Source of the DNA: CAZUTK01 sp964623265 | Lineage (GTDB): Bacteria; Electryoneota; B3-LCP | Direction: 5' to 3' | Assembly (NCBI GenBank): GCA_964623265.1 | Contig: CAZUTK010000012.1 | Coordinates: 1-50,431, forward strand | DNA: 50,431 nt | Shown here: positions 17,098-24,169 of the stretch, one piece after another | Layout of the letters: every line of letters begins with the position of its first letter | How positions within the stretch are numbered: position 1 is the stretch's first letter | Notes under the pieces: generated by a model | Database searches by the model: none | What the model saw: the letters and a program-made list of their open reading frames with translations, nothing else | What the model was told of the DNA's origin: nothing | Made by a program: the position numbers and the translations under genes

Positions 17098-18714
17098 TTA
17101 TTTCACACCCCAGGGGTCCTGGTTCGGCTTGTTCGCCGTGACGGCGGTGTAGTAGTCAATGGAATTCTGCAGGATCAGCTCGGCGTAGTCGCGGTTGTGG
17201 ACACCTTTGGATCCGTCCCTTTCGACGAAGAAATACGCCCAGGCTGCGACGCGGTCTTCATAGTTCGAGATGGCGGTGTCACCGATGACGGATGCCGTGA
17301 ATTCCGTGATGGCGGGGTTGTTCGTCATGATCAGGTCCGCCAGCTCTTCCATCAAGGCTTCCGTTTCGGTTTGGACGTTGTCGATGTTGAAGTTCGTGGC
17401 GCTGGGGTGACAGGTCTGGCAATGGGAGAGCTTCGGTTCGAAGTCGTGTCCGGTTTGAGTGGGATGTCCCGAACCCGCCGGCGTCTCCACGCGGACGTGG
17501 CAGGTCACGCAGGCGTCCGTCGTGATGGCGGCGTGCTGCTGCTCGGTCACCGGGTAGCTGTAGCCCGGGATTTCATAGGTACCGACGCCTTCCAGCATAT
17601 TTGCCTGGGGACTTTCGTGGGGACCGAAGAAAGCGCTGCCGTTGTTGAGGTGGCTGGACATATTCGCGGCGGTGCGGCGGTCGCGGTGGCAGTTGCCGCA
17701 GAGCAATCCCATCCCCCAGTCGCTGATGGTGTAGCCGTCGGGGTAGGGCAGGGTGATGGTGGATTGGGCGCGCAGCTGAGCGTCGGTGTGATATTCGTGA
17801 GCATCGTGGCAGATGCCGCAACCGATTTCGTGAGCCACTCCGGATGCGTAGCTGGGCGTCGTCGCGTAATCGCTGTCCCATTTGTTCAAGAAGCCTTCGC
17901 CGATGTGGCAGTCGTCGCAGGTGGAATTGCCCCACTCATCCACGAATGCCGCCATCCCGCCCGCGTTCTCTATCGCCTGACCGTGGCTGGATTCTTCCCA
18001 ATCCTCGAAGAAAGATTCGTGGCAGCCGGCGCAGGTTTCTCCGGCTAAGTTCGTTTCGGTGTCGGGCTGGTGCGTCGCCGGATTGGGACCCATCGGTCCG
18101 TGGCAGGCTTCGCACTGCACATTTTGCAGCGCCGCGACGGGGTTGTCGTCGTATCCGCCGTTGTCCAGAGCTTCGTCCCAGCCGGTGCTGTGGCATTCGT
18201 TGCAGGACATCTCGCTGGCTTTGTAGGATGCGTGATGGTTGGTGGTCAGCCAGCCATCCACTTTTCCTTCGTGGCAGTGCGAGCAGGTTAGGCTGTTGTT
18301 CCCCAAATAATAGGGGGTGACCGACGGCACGTAGGTGTTCACCCCGACCAGCAGGGTGCCTGTAGTCGTGTCGCCGCCGGCGATGACGTGGACGGTGACG
18401 GTGAACAGCCCCATGCTGTCTGTCGCGGTCCAGACCGGGCTGGCGACCGTGGCGCTGCTGAGAGAGCCGACCGGAACGACCCAGTGATAGCTTATGGCGT
18501 CGCCGTTGGGGTCGTAAGCCGCTACGAAGAACTGCGTCGTTTGGTTCGTCCCGATGGAATCGGGAATTGCTACCAGTGCGGTGATGACGGGTGCCAGGGG
18601 AGGATTGTTGCCGCTTGGCCCTGCAGGTCCCTGGGGTCCTTCAGGACCTTCGCAACCATAGAGGAAAAACAAGCAGGTTGCGAAGAGCATCAGACTCGCT
18701 GTCGCGATGCGCAT
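17098..18714 (-). CDS. Nine-heme c-type cytochrome lipoprotein with collagen-like linker
   Basis: A 538-residue secreted lipoprotein with signal peptide MRIATASLMLFATCLFFLYG and lipobox cysteine (FLYGC, residue 21), so it is anchored to the outer face of a membrane. A short Gly-Pro-rich collagen-like stretch (GPEGPQGPAGPSG) and an Ig/PKD-like domain (about 40-125) follow. Next come nine CxxCH heme-binding motifs: CSHCH, CNECH, CEACH, CAGCH, CDDCH, CGICH, CGNCH, CVTCH and CQTCH. The heme arrangement resembles cytochrome c554/octaheme-type electron carriers rather than a defined enzyme. It probably moves electrons across the periplasm or to extracellular acceptors. It has its own promoter and a downstream hairpin, hence is monocistronic. 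Confidence 0.88.
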   Translation of the reverse strand: MRIATASLMLFATCLFFLYGCEGPEGPQGPAGPSGNNPPLAPVITALVAIPDSIGTNQTTQFFVAAYDPNGDAISYHWVVPVGSLSSATVASPVWTATDSMGLFTVTVHVIAGGDTTTGTLLVGVNTYVPSVTPYYLGNNSLTCSHCHEGKVDGWLTTNHHASYKASEMSCNECHSTGWDEALDNGGYDDNPVAALQNVQCEACHGPMGPNPATHQPDTETNLAGETCAGCHESFFEDWEESSHGQAIENAGGMAAFVDEWGNSTCDDCHIGEGFLNKWDSDYATTPSYASGVAHEIGCGICHDAHEYHTDAQLRAQSTITLPYPDGYTISDWGMGLLCGNCHRDRRTAANMSSHLNNGSAFFGPHESPQANMLEGVGTYEIPGYSYPVTEQQHAAITTDACVTCHVRVETPAGSGHPTQTGHDFEPKLSHCQTCHPSATNFNIDNVQTETEALMEELADLIMTNNPAITEFTASVIGDTAISNYEDRVAAWAYFFVERDGSKGVHNRDYAELILQNSIDYYTAVTANKPNQDPWGVK

Positions 18715-18779
18715 AGAAAAACCTCCTATTGATAGTGTGGTTTTTTAAGTCATAGAAGTCCTCCACAACCTCTTGACTG

Positions 18780-18809
18780 AATTTACAGCAAAAGAAAGAA
18801 CGAAGTCAA
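18780..18809 (-). promoter_or_regulatory. Sigma-70-like promoter for the nonaheme cytochrome
   Basis: Minus strand TTGACT (18809-18804), 18-nt spacer, TAAATT (18785-18780), about 65 nt before the ATG. A ribosome-binding site AGGAGG precedes the start. Confidence 0.5.
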
Positions 18810-18892
18810 GGGATAGGTGATATTTTTCTCATACTGGTTTGTGAAATGTTGCGCGAAAAAATTCCATTTGCAGGTGAGATTTTTCAAGCGGA

Positions 18893-19633
18893 TCATATGC
18901 CGGTGGACAAACCGCCGTCCACGAAGAGAACTTGACCGGTGATGTAGTCCGCATCGGCGGAGCAGAAGAACAGATGCGCCGCCGCCACGTCGTCGGGAGT
19001 GCCGAAGCGTTTCGCCGGAATCTGTTTCAACATCTCGTCGCGGATCGCCTCCTTCACCGCCTGCAGCATCGGCGTGTCAATGGCGCCCGGCGCCACGCAG
19101 TTGACATTGATTCCGAAGGGCGCCAGTTCCAGCGCCAGAGTCCGCGTCAAGCCGATGATGCCCGCCTTGGCCGCGGAGTAATTCGCCTGACCGGGATTGC
19201 CTAGTGACGCCACGGACGCCGTGGTGACGATCCGCCCCGATTTTTGCTCCATCATCGGGCGCATCGCCGCCTGGCAGCAGAGAAAGGTTCCCTTCAGACT
19301 CACATCCACGACCAGATCCCAGCTGGCTTCCGACATGCGCAGCGCCAAGCCGTCGCGGGTGACGCCGGCGTTGGCGATGAGGATATCCAGACGGCCGAAG
19401 CGCTCCAGAATCGCCTTGACGGCAGCTTGCACTGATTCGCGCTGGGTGACATCCGCCGGCACGAGCAGCGCGTCGCCGCCGATCTCCTGCGCGGTCTTCT
19501 CCAATCCTTCGGCGTTGACGTCGGTCAGCGCCGGCAGCGCTCCTTCCCGAGCGAACCGCTTCGCGGTGGCGGCGCCGATGCCGGATCCCGCTCCGGTGAT
19601 CCAGGCGATTTTCCCCTGTAAATGTTGGTGCAT
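18893..19633 (-). CDS. fabG: 3-oxoacyl-[ACP] reductase-like short-chain dehydrogenase
   Basis: A 246-residue classical SDR, the usual FabG length. TGAGSGIG (13-20) binds NADP(H), NAG is at 88-90, and the catalytic S140, Y152 and K156 lie in TTAS...NYSAAK. The fourth tetrad residue, normally Asn in VNLKG, is Ser112 here (VSLKG). I chose the ATG at 19631-19633 over the longer frame because it gives family length and is preceded by AGGAAA. It would reduce beta-ketoacyl-ACP in fatty-acid synthesis, but with no other fab genes nearby another short-chain alcohol dehydrogenase role is possible. Confidence 0.85.
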   Translation of the reverse strand: MHQHLQGKIAWITGAGSGIGAATAKRFAREGALPALTDVNAEGLEKTAQEIGGDALLVPADVTQRESVQAAVKAILERFGRLDILIANAGVTRDGLALRMSEASWDLVVDVSLKGTFLCCQAAMRPMMEQKSGRIVTTASVASLGNPGQANYSAAKAGIIGLTRTLALELAPFGINVNCVAPGAIDTPMLQAVKEAIRDEMLKQIPAKRFGTPDDVAAAHLFFCSADADYITGQVLFVDGGLSTGI

Positions 19634-19797
19634 TTCGATTTCCTGTTTTTCTATAGTATGCGCTTCCAATTGAAAAATGGCAAGGGAAATGTGATCGAAA
19701 TTTCGAAACCGACTCATCCGGCGAGCGGGAACCCGGACTCGATCCAAAGCGTTAGCCTCGTGAGTCCTCCTGTTGAACCAAAGTAGCGGTAGATAAC

Positions 19798-19839
19798 CGG
19801 GCGGGGGAAAGCCTTCCAGCGGAACCTCGCCCGTTTTTT
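19798..19839 (+). terminator. Rho-independent terminator or attenuator upstream of the NUDIX gene
   Basis: Outer arms CGGGCG (19798-19803) and CGCCCG (19828-19833), extended by GGG/CCT pairs inside, followed directly by six Ts (19834-19839) on the plus strand. No plus-strand gene ends before it: fabG diverges at 19633. It therefore either ends a small RNA made from roughly 19640-19830 or attenuates the NUDIX transcript starting at 19893. Confidence 0.6.
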
Positions 19840-19892
19840 ACAACGCCGATCGAACGCAGAGCGTATTTCCAGGTGAAACCTATGGAGCCGAA

Positions 19893-20441
19893 ATGCAATT
19901 GACGGAAATCTTTGAACAGGGTGAAACAACCTTTGACGGTAAGCTGCTGAAGGTGCATCGAGATGTCGTTCGGACGCCGAGCGGGCGGGAAGAGATCCGC
20001 GAGGTTCTGCGCCATCCGGGCGCGGCGGTGATTGTTCCGCATTTGGGGGGGGGACGTTACGTATTGGTGCGACAATATCGCTACGCCATCGGAGCCGAGA
20101 CGGTGGAATTCCCAGCCGGCAGACTGGACGGCGAGGAGGATCCGATGGCTTGCGCCCGAAGGGAATTGGAGGAGGAAACCGGCTTCACCGCGCAGCGCTG
20201 GAAGCTGATGTTCTGTCTGCACCCGGCGCCGGGCTACACCGACGAGCTGCTCTATATTTATCTGGCTGACGGCTTGAAGGCGGGTGCAAATCACCCTGAT
20301 GCGGATGAACTGGTAGTGAGCGAACAGGCGACGCTGGAACAGTTGGTGATCTGGTTTCAGGAAGGCAAAATCACCGACGCCAAGACGGCGGCGGCGGTTC
20401 TGTTCCTGAAAGCCTTCCCCGAATGGGGTTCGATTTGCTGA
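19893..20441 (+). CDS. NUDIX hydrolase (ADP-ribose pyrophosphatase type)
   Basis: A 182-residue NUDIX enzyme. The Nudix box GX5EX7REUXEEXGU is complete: G76, E82, R90-E91, E94-E95, G97 (AGRLDGEEDPMACARRELEE). The N-terminal half with VRQYRYAIGAETVEFPAG and the later PAPGYTDELLYIYLA segment match ADP-ribose/ADP-sugar pyrophosphatases. ATG start at 19893. It is separated from fabG by a 259-nt divergent region containing a terminator-like hairpin. It likely hydrolyses ADP-ribose to AMP and ribose-5-phosphate. Confidence 0.9.
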   Translation: MQLTEIFEQGETTFDGKLLKVHRDVVRTPSGREEIREVLRHPGAAVIVPHLGGGRYVLVRQYRYAIGAETVEFPAGRLDGEEDPMACARRELEEETGFTAQRWKLMFCLHPAPGYTDELLYIYLADGLKAGANHPDADELVVSEQATLEQLVIWFQEGKITDAKTAAAVLFLKAFPEWGSIC

Positions 20442-20484
20442 GCCTGCACCGCCTTCCTGGGAGCGGGACGGGCGAAGATTTTGC

Positions 20485-20513
20485 TTGACATTCGCGTCCG
20501 AATGATGTAAATT
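20485..20513 (+). promoter_or_regulatory. Sigma-70 promoter for the phoH-ybeY-corC-rng operon
   Basis: TTGACA (20485-20490), 17-nt spacer, TAAATT (20508-20513). It leaves a leader of about 210 nt before phoH, in which I see no convincing gene or known riboswitch. Confidence 0.65.
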
Positions 20514-20730
20514 GATATGGATTGCGATTTCTATCGAGAGGTGAATTTTTGGCGGAATCGGATTCAGGCAGACGGCGTTTTTCCGACGAGAAAAAAACGA
20601 GGCGGGAAGTTGACTCAACCTGAAAATGGGCGAGCCGCTCCGTGTGTTGCATTGAAAGCGCCTTTTTCGGTTCGGATTTTGCAGCGAGCCGATCAGGGCA
20701 TTTTATATTTCATACCTTTGCAGAACCTTT

Positions 20731-21753
20731 ATGAGAGAATCCCTTAAGACCCGATCCCACGGCAAACCCGGTTTCGACGAACCGAACGGTGAAACGACGC
20801 GCGTCACGATTCCGTTGCAGGAGGGGGAGCTCTTCACGTTCGCCGGGGTGCACGACCGCAACCTGAAGGTGCTGCGCGCCTGCCTGCCCGCCAAGATCTT
20901 AGCCGGCAACGAAGCGATCGTGTTAGCCGGTTCTCAGGAAGAAATCGCAGAAGCGCAGAGCGTCATCGAAGAGCTGCTGAAGATCGCCCGCAGCCGCGGC
21001 AGCGTGGAAGGGGAAGACGTGGAGACCGTTCTGCGCATTATGTCGCGGGGCGAGCAGCTGGAAGCGCGGGAGATCCCATCCGGCTTCTCCTCCATAGAAA
21101 CTTCGGAAAAACGCATCTACCTGCGTTCCGCCAATCAGGAGAGGTATTATCAGGCAACCCTCGGCAACGATCTGGTCTTCGCGATCGGACCAGCGGGAAC
21201 CGGCAAGACGTACCTGGCGGTCGCGATGGCGGTGCAAGCCATGAACCGGCGGGATGTGAAGCGCATCGTGCTGGTGCGCCCCGCGGTGGAAGCGGGGGAA
21301 AACCTGGGTTTTCTTCCCGGCGACCTGAAGGAGAAGGTGGATCCCTATTTCCGCCCCTTGTACGACGCTCTGATGGAGATGATCGCGCCGGAGCGGGTCA
21401 AACGGATGATCGAGCGCAACATCATCGAGATCGCGCCGCTGGCGTATATGCGCGGCAGGACGCTGTCCGACTCATTCGTCATCTTGGACGAAGCGCAGAA
21501 CACGACGCAGGAGCAGATGATGATGTTTCTCACCCGGCTGGGATCCAGATCCAAGGCGGTCGTCACGGGCGACCGCACGCAGATTGATCTGCCGCACAAG
21601 GAAGAGTCCGGATTGTTGAAGATCTCTAAAATATTGAAGGACATTCCCGGGATCGCCTTTGTGGAGCTTTATGAGTCAGATGCTGTTCGGCATCCTCTGG
21701 TGAGGCACATCATCAAGGCGTATCAGGATTACCGCGAGAGCGAAAAGCCGTGA
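20731..21753 (+). CDS. PhoH-family ATPase
   Basis: A 340-residue PhoH-like protein. An N-terminal KH-like region (about 20-110) is followed by a P-loop ATPase with Walker A GPAGTGKT (153-160), VRPAVEAGENLGFLPGD, and Walker B plus sensor VILDEAQNTT. Its immediate pairing with ybeY and a CorC-type gene is the conserved bacterial arrangement associated with RNA metabolism and ribosome quality control. ATG at 20731. Confidence 0.93.
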   Translation: MRESLKTRSHGKPGFDEPNGETTRVTIPLQEGELFTFAGVHDRNLKVLRACLPAKILAGNEAIVLAGSQEEIAEAQSVIEELLKIARSRGSVEGEDVETVLRIMSRGEQLEAREIPSGFSSIETSEKRIYLRSANQERYYQATLGNDLVFAIGPAGTGKTYLAVAMAVQAMNRRDVKRIVLVRPAVEAGENLGFLPGDLKEKVDPYFRPLYDALMEMIAPERVKRMIERNIIEIAPLAYMRGRTLSDSFVILDEAQNTTQEQMMMFLTRLGSRSKAVVTGDRTQIDLPHKEESGLLKISKILKDIPGIAFVELYESDAVRHPLVRHIIKAYQDYRESEKP

Positions 21754-21790
21754 AGCGGGCGGGATTAAATATCTTTAAGCGAATTCCAGC

Positions 21791-22249
21791 TTGACTGAGA
21801 TTACAGCGAACTCTCCTTTTTCCATACGGATTTTTCTGACGCGTCCGGGGATCCGCGTGAATCGCAGGCGTCTGTGCGAAGCGGCGCGGCGCGTGATGGC
21901 CGGCGAGAATCGCTTTTTCACCATTCGGCTGATTCTCACAGGTGACCGGGAGCTGCGCCGGCTTCATCGAGTCTTTTTCGGCGGGGATGAGACTTCGGAC
22001 GTCGTCACCTTCCCGGCGGAAGAAGCCGTGGGAATCAGCGAAATCTACGTCAATCTGGAAGAAGCGCGGCGGCAGGCGTTGGAGGACGGGATCCCATTGC
22101 AGCATGCGGTGGAGCGGTTGCTGATTCACGGCATCCTGCACCTGACGGGTATGACGGATGACACACGGGCGCAGCGCCGCAGGATGCTGCATCGGGGCGA
22201 ACGCTATCTCCGGGCGGGAACTCGTGCAACGGAAAAACCGCCGCAATAA
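21791..22249 (+). CDS. ybeY: YbeY endoribonuclease / 16S rRNA maturation factor
   Basis: A 152-residue zinc-dependent RNase of the UPF0054 family. The metal motif usually reads H-x3-H-x5-H; here it is H113-GIL-H117-LTGMT-D123, so the third ligand is Asp. Similar His-to-Asp variants occur in some lineages related to Bacteroidetes, as I recall, so activity is probably retained. Other landmarks are the ETSDVVTFP segment and ISEIYVN. The start codon is TTG (21791), 37 nt after phoH. Confidence 0.9.
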   Translation: MTEITANSPFSIRIFLTRPGIRVNRRRLCEAARRVMAGENRFFTIRLILTGDRELRRLHRVFFGGDETSDVVTFPAEEAVGISEIYVNLEEARRQALEDGIPLQHAVERLLIHGILHLTGMTDDTRAQRRRMLHRGERYLRAGTRATEKPPQ

Positions 22250-22263
22250 CAGTTAGAATCATT

Positions 22264-23565
22264 GTGGAAGAAGGTATCGGCACAGGGCTGTTGTTACTCG
22301 GGATGGGGTTGCTGCTGTCGCTTTCGGCGTTCTTTTCGTCGGCTGAAACGGCGTTTTTTTCCCTATCGCAAAGCGCCCTGGCGGAATTGAAAGAAGCTCG
22401 AGATCTCCGTTCGCGGCGCGTGGTTCGCTTGATGGAGAACCCCAAAGAGCTTCTGATTACGATTTTGACCGGCAACAGTCTGGTGAATATCGCGGTCGCC
22501 GTGATCGCCGCGGTATTCACCCTGCGCATCTGCGCTCGAACCGGTTTTCCCGCCGCGCTCGGACTGACGATTGAAGTCATCATCATATCCGGCGTGATCT
22601 TGATTCTTGGGGAGATCACGCCGAAAATCGTGGCGCTGAAGCATGCCAGAAAATGGGCGCTCTGGGCTGCATTGCCTCTGGATGTCACCCGCCGTCTGCT
22701 CCTGCCCATAACGTATGTCCTGAATCTGCTTTCCGGAGGGGTTTCGCGGGCGCTCGGGGTGGAGCGCAAGCGCTTGAATCTCTCCGAGGACGAGATCAAG
22801 ACGCTGATCGAGATCTCGGAAGAGCGCGGGGAGCTGGAGCAGGAAGAGAAAGAGATGATTCAGGGGATCTTCGAATTCTCCGAGACGACCGTGCGGGAGA
22901 TCATGGTTCCGCGCGTGGACATCATCAGCCTGCCGGTGACGGCGACGCTGCAGGACGTCATCCGGGTCGTCAACACGGAGGGGCATTCGCGCATCCCCCT
23001 CTATCAGGAACATCTGGATAACATCGCCGGTATCATCCACGTCAAAGACTTACTGCCGCACCTGGGGGAAGGCGATATGAAATTGGATCTCGCCTCGTTG
23101 ATGCGCAAAGCCAATTTCGTGCCGGAAGGGAAAAAAATTGACGAGTTGCTGCGGCAGTTTCAGCGGGAAAAATTTCATATGGCGATCGTGGTGGATGAAT
23201 ACGGCGGAACGGCGGGTTTGGTGACTCTGGAAGACGTGCTGGAAGAGATCGTGGGGGAAATTCAGGACGAGTACGACAGCGAAACGCCGCTTTTCCAGCG
23301 TCTCGACGAAAATACGTTGATTGCGGATGCCCGTATCGGCGTGTACGAGCTGAACGAGCTGTTGGGGGAACGCTTGATTCCCGAAGAAGAAGACTATGAG
23401 ACTCTGGGCGGTTTCATATTTTCCCGCACGGGAAATTTGCCCCGCCCGAAAGAGACGATCGAGTACGGGGATTTCCGATTTGTGGTGGAAGAGCTGTCCG
23501 GGAAGAGGATCGGCAAGATCCGCATTGAACGGCGGCCGCGCCACGAAGAGGAACCCAGTGAATAG
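22264..23565 (+). CDS. CNNM/CorC-type transporter-associated protein (DUF21-CBS-CBS-CorC_HlyC)
   Basis: A 433-residue membrane protein. An N-terminal DUF21 domain has about four hydrophobic segments (5-30, 60-85, 95-120, 130-155), including the SAFFSSAETAFFSLS signature. A CBS pair (about 205-330) starts at IMVPRVDIISLP, and the C-terminal CorC_HlyC FAD-like domain is at about 345-425. The family is linked to Mg2+/Co2+ efflux. GTG start at 22264, 14 nt after ybeY. The end overlaps the next gene by 8 nt (GTGAATAG). Confidence 0.9.
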   Translation: MEEGIGTGLLLLGMGLLLSLSAFFSSAETAFFSLSQSALAELKEARDLRSRRVVRLMENPKELLITILTGNSLVNIAVAVIAAVFTLRICARTGFPAALGLTIEVIIISGVILILGEITPKIVALKHARKWALWAALPLDVTRRLLLPITYVLNLLSGGVSRALGVERKRLNLSEDEIKTLIEISEERGELEQEEKEMIQGIFEFSETTVREIMVPRVDIISLPVTATLQDVIRVVNTEGHSRIPLYQEHLDNIAGIIHVKDLLPHLGEGDMKLDLASLMRKANFVPEGKKIDELLRQFQREKFHMAIVVDEYGGTAGLVTLEDVLEEIVGEIQDEYDSETPLFQRLDENTLIADARIGVYELNELLGERLIPEEEDYETLGGFIFSRTGNLPRPKETIEYGDFRFVVEELSGKRIGKIRIERRPRHEEEPSE

Positions 23566-24163
23566 AACAGGTGTTCGAGCCATCGAAACGAACGAAACTA
23601 CTATGCATGCTCGATTCACGCCTGCAACGAAGACAAGGAATTTCTGGGCGCGGATCGCGGCGTTCTTCATGAGACGCCGCTTGAAGAATGTACCCGATGC
23701 CCCTCTGGATTTCATGCGGCTCTTTCACGAGCCGAAGGATTGGCTGCTGGTGATGCCGGCGGAAGCGAATGCCTTCGATGCCATCCTGCCGCTCTGTCTG
23801 GAACTCCTGGAAAACGTAAAAGGCATCCGCCTGCATCTGCTCCTGCCGTACGATTTCCGCCACTGGGTGACGGTCAGTTCGCCCAAGCTGAAGGTGCACC
23901 CCTTCCACAAGCAGGACTTGATTTTCGGGAGATTTCCCAGACGCTCGCTGTTAGACCGATTGCAGAACCTCAAGGCCGACATCGCCATGGACTTGTGTCC
24001 CAATCCCACTCCGCTTTCGCTGTGCGTCTGCGGATCCGTCGGCGCGCGGGTGCGGGGTTCTATGTCGCGAAAATACGGCGACGAGATCTTCAATTTCCTG
24101 GTGCAATCCAGAGCCGAGGATATTGGGGACAGATACCGCGTTCTTTTCGCGTATCTAACCTGA
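23558..24163 (+). CDS. Uncharacterised 201-residue protein (GT9/DUF6913-like fold suspected)
   Basis: No family recognised with confidence. I set the start at GTG 23558 because it overlaps the CorC stop by 8 nt, a sign of translational coupling; ATG 23603 (MHARFTPA) is an alternative. The central region alternates predicted strands and helices (DWLLVMPAEANAFDAILPLC, GIRLHLLLPYDFRHW, ADIAMDLCPNPTPLSLCVCGSVGARVRG), reminiscent of the N-terminal Rossmann half of GT9 enzymes or of DUF6913. It lacks a donor-binding half. It stops at TGA only 6 nt before, and in the same frame as, the radical-SAM gene. A Cys-rich patch (C-x7-8-C-x-C) lies near residue 150. Confidence 0.6.
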   Translation: MNRTGVRAIETNETTMHARFTPATKTRNFWARIAAFFMRRRLKNVPDAPLDFMRLFHEPKDWLLVMPAEANAFDAILPLCLELLENVKGIRLHLLLPYDFRHWVTVSSPKLKVHPFHKQDLIFGRFPRRSLLDRLQNLKADIAMDLCPNPTPLSLCVCGSVGARVRGSMSRKYGDEIFNFLVQSRAEDIGDRYRVLFAYLT

Positions 24164-24169
24164 CCTCGA

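Noticed and set aside
20517..20747. Small ORF in the phoH leader.
   Set aside because: It starts at about the predicted transcription start with no ribosome-binding site and shows no protein-like conservation that I recognise.
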